DNA from: Ichthyophonus hoferi
Lineage: Eukaryota > Opisthokonta > Ichthyosporea > Ichthyophonida > Ichthyophonidae
NCBI GenBank assembly: GCA_002751075.1
Contig: NAOQ01000340.1
Span: 4,933 to 25,860 of the forward strand
Length of the DNA: 20,928 nt
Direction of reading: 5' to 3'
Shown: positions 1 through 10,000 of the stretch, one piece after another
Layout: each line of letters opens with the position of its first letter
Numbering within the stretch: the stretch's first letter is position 1
Program-made: the position numbers and the translations under genes
The notes under the pieces: model-generated
The model's database searches: none
Told to the model about the DNA's origin: nothing
The model's input: only the letters and a program-made list of their open reading frames with translations

Positions 1-62
1 ATACCGAAAACAGACATAATATTTGCAAACTTCTATTTAAATAAAACTTGTCTTCCCTGAAG

Positions 63-80
63 TATATATATATATATATA
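63..80. repeat. (TA)n run at an intron end
   Basis: An uninterrupted run of nine TA units ends directly at the AG that I take as the acceptor of the exon starting at 82. A dinucleotide run touching an acceptor is odd but compatible with splicing. Confidence 0.8.
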
Positions 81-81
81 G

Positions 82-281
82 ATTTTGTAAAGGAAGGCTT
101 CTTGATTGAGCTTTATAGATGTTTGGCTTTTGGAGCGGTTGGTAAGCGACATTTATTTCCAAATTGATAGCAAGCATTGGTTTACCAGGCTAATGCGTAA
201 ATGAAGAAAAGGTAACTAATCTGCTATCATAATACACCAAACCCTACAGGAGATTTATTTCCGATTAGAGTTATACTATAA
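82..281 (+). CDS. 3' end of an unrecognised gene (two terminal exons)
   Basis: Two short exons can be joined in phase: 82-141 and 250-281, with a 108-base intron (donor GTAAGC, acceptor CTACAG). Together they read DFVKEGFLIELYRCLAFGAV, then GDLFPIRVIL and a TAA stop at 279-281. The first exon begins in phase 1, so the gene must continue to the left of the window. The composition looks coding and both splice sites are good, but the stretch is too short to assign to a family. It lies about 400 bases upstream of the secreted TSP1/spherulin-4 gene on the same strand. It could be a chance open stretch. The phase match and the strong donor are the main support. Confidence 0.45.
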
Positions 282-688
282 TTAAATCACGTGGATTATA
301 ATTGCGACTCATTGCCTTTAGAAAATATTAATAAACTATTTGATAACACAAAATCGAATTGCTTCAATAACAAGCAAAATAAAAATTACTGATATCTAAA
401 ATAATGCAAAGCAGGAATTATGAACACAATAACACAAATGAATATAACGCACACATAAAATGTCACAACACGATTAAGCATAATGCTCATAAAATGCGCC
501 ATTTTCAAAATCTTACCAGTATATCAGTATATCTAAGATTTAAGATCTATTTTGTCAATCCAGGTTTTATCCCGACCGACGTCAATATAATTTCAGAAAA
601 TTGTATATATAGTCACACAATAAAAAATAATATACCTAACTCACAAATACAGAATCATTTAAATCAAGCACACGTAAAAACAGTAATC
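282..688 (+). promoter_or_regulatory. Spacer with likely promoter of the TSP1/spherulin-4 gene
   Basis: No convincing exon is visible here. The reading frame of the signal peptide stays open upstream to 404, but that stretch has no conserved character and is best read as 5' leader. A TATATAT stretch at 604-610, about 80 bases before the chosen ATG, is the only TATA-like element nearby. That is inference from position only. Confidence 0.3.
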
Positions 689-3600
689 ATGAAAGTTGGG
701 AGTTTAATATTTTTAATTTGCGGCACAACCGTTGTTAATGGCTTCCCAAGTAGTGCGAGTACGTACCCAAAGCTGTTCTTCATTCCTACACCCATTACCA
801 TTTATACAGTTTTACCACATACCCATATTTGCATACGTGTACTCTTGTGCATTTGCATGCAATGATGCGATTCTATATTTTTACGACTGAAGTTAAAGAA
901 ATTATTGTTATACATGTGTAAACATACTATATCAAAATATACGCAACACGGGCTTATTGACCTATTAATTATTTCCATACCTTCGGCTTTCACTTTAAAG
1001 TAAACTTGTTGTCGGAAATATGACTGGGTCGACGTCAGAAAACATTGTCATTGTTAAATTTAATATCATTTTGAAATTGTTTATGCCACTAGGGAGAAAT
1101 TGCACAGCGCAAGAGCCAGAGGTTGTTTGTCCAGATCCTGTCCCTGAGCCAGGGAGGGTTAGTTGGTCTCCGTGGGGTCCTTGCACGGGTGAATGTGGGT
1201 ATCAAACTCATAGCCGGACATGCATAGGTTCAGGCGAAAAAATTGAAAAATGCAAGGTACACATGTACCACAATGCTTTGTTTGTATTATTCCATTACAG
1301 TTTCAAGTTTAAGGCTAACTTTAAAAGATAGCAATACGTACCCATACAAATATAACCTATAGTCCATTTAAAAGAAGAAAACCCACTCACCCATATCTCT
1401 ACCCTCATGATTCATGATATAATCTGCCTATAATATATCATTTTAAATCTACATGCGAATAGGTACATATTTGCATTTCAATACATATACATTTAATCAG
1501 GAATATTTATTAATACCTGAGGTTCTACTTGCATCCCTAACTCTTAACCATTCCCCACACAGGGAAATTTTATTGAGAAATGCTTCGATGTAAAGCAATG
1601 CTGTACTTACCAGTCCACTCAACCGCCATCAAAAGGACCAATAGCAATGGTACCATTCTACATTGCACCCAAAACAAACAAAGCTGGTAGGTGTGTGGAT
1701 GAGGCCTGGAAACAATTGGCCAGAGGATGCGGGGCAACCATGGCCATCTTCAATCCAAACAATGGACCGTTTTCCAACCAGAAACAAACAGCTGATTATG
1801 TGGTAAGGTTTTGGGGAAAGAAGGGGGTTAGGCATATTTGCATGCATACTCCTTGCTACTGGTGTTCAGATCACTTTTGAATGTGCATTTTATCATGGGA
1901 AAGTGTTGGCATATTATACTGCAATTGAGGTGTGCACTCAAGCAGGCATCTTCATAGGTGAATATGTATAGGGTATAGGCAAATGTTTGTATAATTACAA
2001 AAGCTGCCAATAGGTGTTTAAAAATGGTTCTAGAACAGAAAAATGAAATTATGCAAATTATTGTTTTTATCACTCTTAATAATACACCTTAAAACCAAAA
2101 AAAAAACAAATATATTACGGAAAATATAGCAGCCACTAATTTAATATTTGGATTGGGCTACAGGCATGCATGGAATACGTATCTGCACATGGAGTGAAGT
2201 TTGCAGGATATGTTTATAGCAAGGCGACAGACTTCGATCCTGTCACCGGTGTATTTACACAAACTGGTCTTAGGTAATAACCCAAATATTTTACCCTTTT
2301 TATACCAAAATACGGTTTGTTTTCATTAATTTTTATTGATTGTTTTATTTTATAATTGTTAATATGACAGCTACAGACTAGAATAGGCATATACCATAGC
2401 TCTTTCCTATACTGGCTTCCTATCAACTATCTGTCTTCTTACGAATTATTTCTTCAACTTGCCTCTCTATTCACTCTTGCAAACCCACCATTTTCTACAG
2501 GGACTTTAATTTAGTCAAGAAAGACATAGATGGGTGGTACCGATTCTTTGGAAATATTAAAGGATTCACAGGGATTTTCATTGACGAAGCGTCCAATGCT
2601 TCCCAAGCGAACCGTAGGATATGGAATGTAGACCATGTAGCGTTCTATCAAAAGGTAGGCATTATCGTTTTGATTTTTGGTTTTAAATTATATAAAATGC
2701 AGCTAGGACCAAAATATTGAGTTTGACTGCCTCAAATTCTTTCCACATTTTTAATGTAAAGTATACAAATCACCAAATAATTTGCAATGAATTATGCATT
2801 GTACACCAATAAGAATAGTTACAGATACACTCAAACGAGAAAAAAAACAAAAAAAAAACATTTAAACCATTCACTAATTATTGATAACAGTTGTTCATAA
2901 CCTACTTTAATTGGCATATGATGTGATTATTCTAAACATATACTACATTGACAGATAAATATATATACAAAAACAAACACAAATATTTAAATATAAATAT
3001 CTACTCAAACACAGATGGTCAATTACATTCGAACTAGAGCGGCCGATGCGTTAGTTATTGCTAACGTAGGGGGAATTCCACCAACCGAAATGTGGGAAAG
3101 ATCTGTGGCCTTTCCCAACCCTGTAAACGTAACCGTTCTCCTCGAGAATGCCGCTAGTGTAGTTTACCCCAAAGGTAGCATCAGGGTCTTAAAACGTCAT
3201 CCTCCCTTTGCATTCTCACCCTTTTAGACTTGCACATTCTTCATTCACAATGTGCCCTAGCATCACACCGCCAATTATACGTTCCATTAACTATTTTCTA
3301 TACAGGCATGAGAACGGGTTTGAATACGATTTGTTATCATTTTCATTTAAATACAGTCTTGACTGCCTATACATAAGCGCCAATTAATCTATTATTATTA
3401 TTTTCCTCCAGACTAATCTAGCCTTAATTTCACAAATCTTGTAATAGCCCTCAGGTTACAGGGTTCTAATTATCGAATCTCTTGTCTTATGAGTTTTCTC
3501 ACATAATTATAAAAGCATACGTATACGCAGCTTCGTCATATTATTCCCCCTTTCCTTTCCCTCATATATTGTCGCATTCTTATATATATAATGTTGACGC

Positions 3601-4767
3601 AGATGGTTGCTTAGAGCATCTGTGGACCAAATTACAAGGCACCTATGGACATGGCCTACTGTGTTCGGTAAATACTTAATGTACATGTACATTCAATATT
3701 GAATTATTTATTTTCAAGAAAACGTTTAAAATCTATTACCTTGTGATTTATTTTGTGTTTCTATTTGTGAGCCTTTTACATGTGGTTACCTGCAGTTTCT
3801 ACCAGCGCATGATGTGGTACAAATATGGGTGTATGAAGGTGTAGCTTAACAAGCGACTTGATGTAATCGATGTAAGCAATTTTATCCATTTTTACGTATA
3901 CAATCACAGACACGCGTGTACTATTTATTTAGGTACGTATTCACTTAAGTTCATTTGGATAGACATAAACGTCATACGTAGGTTGGATACATACATGTAC
4001 CATCACATAGAAAACATCACCAGCCATACACGCCAATAGTAAAAAGAATGAACTGGGGTGGAATTAAATGGGAGTAAATATATATAGATCAAGATAGCTC
4101 ACCCCCACTCAAACGATAATGTTATGTACTTAATTAATAAGGTGGTGGTGGCTCAGTACGTACCCAATTGGGATGGCATTGAACCGTTCCTTCGTGCCAT
4201 GAACAGGAGAGAAACAATGGGTGCCACATTAGTTTTTGGGTAATTATTTCTTTTTGTTACGTCCGCACCTTTTATTTCATAATAACATTATTATTATTAG
4301 GAATTTTTGCTTTAGCGCACAAGCTAGCTCTAGCTTTTTCATTTTTATTTAGAACTGTAGCCCACCTAGCCACTATTAATGTCCTTATTGGTTTCCCTTG
4401 CACTTGATCCCTTCTCCATATTAATCCGACGAAAAACTAAATGAAATCGAGTTATCTACCTACTTATGCAGCTTTCTATCTAATTAACTGTATACCTATC
4501 TACCTACTTAATTACTTATTGATCTACTTACTTATCTATCTATCTACTTATCGACCTATCTACCGACATACTGCAACTAACCAAATGCCTCTACGTATTC
4601 GCCTACGCAGGGCAAGCGAGGAAGAAGCTTATAAAACTCTGGACAATGCTATCAGGAACAACATACGGTATCATTATGCCAGCCATCGTAGCCTCGCAAA
4701 TAATCCCTGGGGTAGTCTGGCCTCATACTGGGACAGGTATATGACGAAACTTGACAAACTTAAGTAG
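689..4767 (+). CDS. Secreted TSP1 + spherulin-4-like protein
   Basis: Ten exons join in phase: 689-758, 1093-1256, 1563-1802, 2164-2273, 2501-2654, 3015-3174, 3603-3667, 3796-3840, 4142-4239, 4611-4767 (420 codons plus TAG). Residues 1-18 (MKVGSLIFLICGTTVVNG) form a signal peptide, which fixes the start. Residues about 46-92 are a thrombospondin type 1 repeat: WSPWGPC, ECG, SRTC and a cysteine-rich end. Residues about 106-412 fit the spherulation-specific family 4 fold: MVPFYIAP, NPNNGP (142-147), FAGYVYS, GIFIDE (219-224), and NPW plus YW near the end (400-409). Family 4 proteins are predicted TIM-barrel-like secreted proteins whose biochemical role is not settled. D223 and E224 sit where an acidic active pair would be expected. 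The TSP1 part suggests glycan or matrix binding outside the cell. Residues about 285-340 are a loosely matching stretch. The exon 8/9 junction is the weakest: its acceptor is AAG, and an upstream start for exon 9 is possible. Confidence 0.85.
4452..4570 (+). repeat. Degenerate TATC/TACC tetranucleotide tract in an intron
   Basis: Imperfect CTAT/CTAC tetramers fill much of the last intron of the TSP1/spherulin-4 gene and supply a pyrimidine-rich stretch before its acceptor at 4609-4610. An open frame through it is an artefact until 4611, where the real exon begins. Confidence 0.7.
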
Positions 4768-5640
4768 ATGAGAATGAGCGGCAAACTGCAGGACCGTATG
4801 AGACCGATTAATATTTAGGATTTAAATAGCATACATTGTAGCATGATTAGACGGACTAGGTTTTGAAACTGGAAGATTACCGTTATACAAACACCTCAAA
4901 CACCATGAAACTATGCAGAAAAATGTATGTTATGAAAAACCCATGCTGTTGCATAGTCGTTAACTCCCAATGAACGCATAGTTATCATAGATTTTTTTGA
5001 TACGTAGTTTTGCACGTAATGAATTAGCGTAGAAAAGATATGGATTACTACTTTCAACTGGTTTGAAATTAATTTTTATTGAGCGAATTTAGGTAATTTT
5101 AAAATGAAATGTTTAAAATACATAAGAAAAGACGTACGATAACATCTCTATTATTCATTTCATACCACATAAATTCTTTGACCCAGAATAAGGAGATTAG
5201 AGCACAACGACCATGAGATGTGGTGGGCATATCTCTAGCCCTAATAGACAATCATAATTCTTACCCAATAACAGGAGTCATTGCCTCTCTTTCTCTGTGT
5301 CTTTCTCGATATCTTTTCTACCACAACTGGGTCATTTGACACGAGAATAAAAATAACATTATATTTACAAACGATACACGCAATTTTTTATTAGTTATGA
5401 AATTCAAAGAAATCAAAATATGAACAAGAACGGTTGTATACAACACATTAATTGCTTTAGTTTTTAACATATTAGTTACTTGATTAATGATTTGGATCCC
5501 TATACAAATATACCATCACCTAAGTTATTTATAATTATAGTCTTATTGATTATACAAGAGTCAACTACAACCACATCAGAATTTCCCATTTTTATCTAAT
5601 GCACCAATCTTCCTTCTCTCTACCAAACCAGCAGAATTAG
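4768..5640. other. Intergenic gap between convergent genes
   Basis: The TSP1/spherulin-4 gene ends at 4767 and coding-like minus-strand sequence ends at 5641, so both 3' ends face this gap. AATAAA occurs on the plus strand at 5346-5351 and on the minus strand at 5387-5392. Either could be a polyadenylation signal, though the plus-strand copy is about 580 bases from its stop. I see no exon, RNA gene or long repeat here. Confidence 0.55.
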
Positions 5641-6296
5641 TCAATGAACTTTCCAAGTTATTTCCCATAAAGGAGCACCGTCTTTCAATTGGCCAGAAAA
5701 GCATTCTTCTTGTATTATTGGTTGTTCCAATTGCTTAAAGCCCATTTCTATCCTGTCTTCTAATTGGATATCTGCAGTACAATGTGTAACATGATTGGTT
5801 CCAATGGAGTAAACACCAGCTTGTAATTGATCACTTTTTGGTTCATCTCTTTCAACTGGTTGATCTAGTTGGCTAGCCTTCTCTTTCACTCTGTATTTTA
5901 ATTGGATATTACTATCTTCCACTTTACTTTCATAAATATGATCCAATTCAATCATTTCTCCTTCCTGTTCTATTGATTAGCCAGAAATTCATCCTGTTCA
6001 TTGTTCAGTATCCTATTGTTCCAATTAGTCTGTCATCACACATCCTGATTCCAATAGGATAGTTTTCACCTCTTATTTCATTATATTTACCTTCTTTTAT
6101 TCGACCAATTCCGCACTTTTCTTTATGGTTCTCTCCTACCTATTATCTCTTCTTATCTCATTCCCATTGTCTATCCTATCTATTCCATGATTTTTCTGCA
6201 ATAGAATCTCTCCATTTCCCCCCTTCCTTTCCATTCGTTCAATCCCATGATCTCCACTACCGATAAAATTCGTCTGATTAATCTTATTTCCTCCAA
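5641..6296 (-). pseudogene. Coding-like tail beyond the RIF1 stop, in shifting frames
   Basis: After the stop at 6297-6299 the minus strand keeps a coding look (charged, rich in Gly, Ile, Glu, Lys) but in four successive frames. One runs from about 6330 to a stop at 6136-6138, the next from about 6139 to 6005-6007, a third to 5970-5972, and the last from about 5972 to the TGA at 5641-5643. The last frame gives about 110 codons with repeated QLE and QP-type segments, for example KQLEQPIIQEE and SQLDQPVERDE. Each change moves the frame by one base in the same direction. It could be former C-terminal RIF1 sequence that has decayed, single-base omissions in the assembly, or a 3' UTR that merely looks coding because of the local base pattern. 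No GT-AG intron explains the changes. Confidence 0.5.
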
Positions 6297-7089
6297 TTAT
6301 ATCGCTCCCTCCTCTTTTATCATATTCATATCATCATTAATTTTTAACGTGTTATCCTGCCCTTCCAATTGGCCATCCTCTAGACTAACCAAAATGCCTT
6401 CTGCACCCTCTTCAATAAAAGCATATTTTAAAATGTGTGGATCAATGACATTCTGTTCTACGTTCGTTTCCACCGTGGTCCTATCTCTATCCTTTCCCTT
6501 CTTCTCCTTTGCCTTTTCACTTTCTATTATAGTCACATTATTCACTGCTATTTTATCTCCTTCCTTATTTGTCATCCCATCTTTATCTTCTTCCTTATTA
6601 CATCCAATCCTATCACACAATATTTCCTTTTTCAGATTTATCTCACCGCCATCCTGTGCCTCTATTGGCTCTTCTACTACCCTTGTACAGCTCTTACTGG
6701 ATGGTTTGCTTTTCCTTTCATGGTCATTATCCACCATCTCTCTTTCAATTGCCTTTATTCCCTTCCTCTCTTCAGCCGTATATTCACATTTCCTAATCCA
6801 ATCATCTTTAATCCTTCCTTCCTCTCTCTCAGTCATATCTCCTTTCAATTTGTCTTTCCCGATCAAATCCTCGATCTTTTTATCTCCCCCAATAAAATCA
6901 TTCCTCTCTCTTATCTCGCCAATTACATTTCCCTCTTCTGCCCTCTCACTGAGTTGATCTGATTGGTCATTGCTATGCTCCATTATCGCATCTAATTGGT
7001 TACCTAAACCCTTTTCTAGGGCCTTATTGGCTATTATAAAAGAAGTGATTTGATGTTCATGGCTCTCTGTAAATAGATCTTGGTGTGCA
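6297..7089 (-). other. RIF1: RIF1 last exon: charged disordered tail
   Basis: This exon begins after acceptor TTCACAG and reads about 264 codons to TAA at 6299-6297. It is rich in Glu, Lys, Asp and Arg, with repeated short elements such as NDFIGGDKK and EDLIGKDK, and has no recognisable fold. The plus strand is therefore heavily pyrimidine-rich from about 6100 to 6960. An open plus-strand frame here is a shadow. The exon may originally have run further (see 5641-6296). Confidence 0.65.
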
Positions 7090-10000
7090 CTGTGAAAATA
7101 AACGTTATTATTGGTTCATAAGTTAGCAACCATGATAACCAGACAATGAAAATATGATGGTACTTTTTTAAAATATGTCAATAAAACACTGGATAGTATT
7201 GGAGAGCTGAAAATAACTTGAATATTAAGATATGTCATTGGTCTAATTTACAGGTCTCATTCAGTCATTACAAGTAATTAATTGATCTCCTGGGTATTTA
7301 AGAACAACCACCAGCCCTTAACCAATCATAGGCCATCGCGATAAAATTAGACTAATCAGAAAAAAGGTTTAAATTATCATAATTTATAGTATAAATATTA
7401 TCTATCCCGAGCAAAATGAGTTGTATACAATAAGAATATACTAGGATGGAGAGAGAGATAGAGGCAAAGAAAGAAAAAATATGGACATGCACGGCAAGGA
7501 GGAAGAGATTATATAAGAGCAAAGTAGAATATCTGCAAATATATAGGACAGGCAAAAGTAGAAAAGATAATAGGCCAATGAACCTAACAACATATAGATA
7601 GACAGCCAATAAAAATTAAATGCATACACAGATATACAATCATATTTCAATATATATATATATAACTTACTCTTGCTGTGGCGTCATGGGTTTTAAAGAA
7701 GAACTTGGGCTCTCTGATTGAATAGAATCGATTTAGTGTATAAATATGTCTATATATAGTATATATTAAAGATCTGACTAAAGCCAATGAGATTCATTAA
7801 ATAAAACAAGAAAATAAGACAAGATTTCCTCGCTACGATTTTTTGAAATTAAAATTAAAATGAGTTTACCCAATTCAAAGCGTCACAAAAATAAAACTTT
7901 AACTGTCAGTAAACCACAAATTATTAAAAATTTAACTATTATAATCGGCACCTACCACTGGCTGCCTGGCGTGCTCTTAATACTTGACGCATTCCGCGTG
8001 ATATATAACTCCCTCCTCCACTACTTAGGCCTAATGAATGTCCTAGTTTGGTAGGTGTATTTCCCAATTTGGTAGCCAGAGTAGAATGAGAATCCACCAA
8101 ATGAGACATTTTATGAGTTTTAGTAGTTGTAGAATGACCAATAGAATGTGATATTCGGTTAAGAAGTTTGGAAATTGGAGGTGATTGGGATGTAGGGGGC
8201 TCTGTAGGTAATTTAAGTGATATTATTGGTGCAGTGGCTGTGTTAATCTTTGAAATAGCGGGAGTCACAGAGGCAAGGGCCAATCGGGCACGCTTACTGC
8301 ATCCCTGGATAGCGTGTGCCAGTGTCTTATTGGTGGATCTGTAGATCAATAAAGAGATCTGAATTAGTATTTTGATGTTATGTAATTAGTATACATTACT
8401 ATATGCTATGTTATATTATACTAGATTATAACATACTATACTCTAATATACTAAACTACATTATATTCTCTATTATACTATATACTCTACTCTACTTTAC
8501 TATAATATACTATACTATACTATACTATACTAGATTATATTATATTATACTCTACTATACTACCCTATACCTGTACTAAACTATACCATACTATGTCATA
8601 CTATAGTATAATATTTAATACTCTAATATACTATGCTATACAATACTATACTATACTAGATGCACTCACTCTGTCTGCTCAGTACTAATTGGTTGTTGAG
8701 TTAAGCGTCTCCTCCTGAGGATTGGAATGTAGATTAAGGTCAGGATAATATTATAGCTAATCATTAAAGCAATCTGAGAGAATAATAGAAACAGAAGAGA
8801 AAAGGTAAAATGATTCAATGGAGTTGAGATTAAAAGCGAACGGGAGAAGCAGATAAAGAAAGAGTAAATCAAATATAATAAAAAACAAACATTTAATGAA
8901 TTTATCACATAAAAGACCTACTTTCTTTGCCTGTCTATCAATGGTGTAGTATGCTTAACCGCACTCTAAAAATAAAATAGAACCGTGTTAATGATAGGGT
9001 GTTCGACAGTTTAATTTTAATTTTAAAACCTAGTATGATATTGAATTATTACTATTATATTATAATGCTATAATAATAGTAAAACAGTATAACAGTCTAA
9101 TAATAACATAATAGCACAATAGTACACTAATATAATACTACAACACTATACTACTATAATACTACAACACTATAATGCTATATATAATACTATAATAATA
9201 CAATACTATAATACTATATTACTACAATACTATAATACCACAATACTATAATACTATAATACTACAATACTATAATATTACAATACTATTATTACTATAA
9301 TACTATAATACTACAACACTATAATACTACAATACTATAATATTACAATACTATAATACCACAATACTATTATTACTATAATACTATAATACCACAATAC
9401 TATAATACTGCAATCCTATAGCACTACAATACTATAATACTATAATACATAATACTACAATACTATAATACTACAATACTATAATACTACAATACTATAG
9501 TACTATAATACTATAATACTACAATACTATTATACTACAATACTATAATACCACAATACTATAATACTATTATACTATAATAGTACAATACTATTACACT
9601 ATACTACTACAATACTATTATACTACAATACCATAATACTATAAGACTACAATACTATTATACTACAATACCACAATACTTGAATACTATAATAGTACAA
9701 TATTGCTATATTACTATATTACAATTCTACAATACTATAATACTACAATACTATAATATTATAATACTATAATACTACTATACTATAATACTGCAATCCC
9801 ACAATACTATAATACTATAATATTATAATAATACTGCAATACTACAATACTATAATACTATAATATTATAACACTACAATACTATAATACTATAATACTA
9901 TAATACTATAATACTACAGTACCATAATACCAGGTAATTACACACTCATACACTATACTATACTCTCATATATGCATTTTCATCCTATACCACCCTCTCT

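Noticed and set aside
404-688. N-terminal extension of the secreted protein upstream of 689
   Set aside because: The frame is open but has no conserved character, and it would bury the clear signal peptide that begins at 689.
6247-6962. Long plus-strand open frames of up to 236 codons
   Set aside because: They are complements of the charged RIF1 tail exon; their Ser/Phe/Pro-rich content follows from the purine-rich opposite strand.
8391-9932. Satellite, centromere or transposon origin of the ATACT arrays
   Set aside because: There are no terminal repeats, no coding sequence and no higher-order unit. Simple slippage inside introns is enough.
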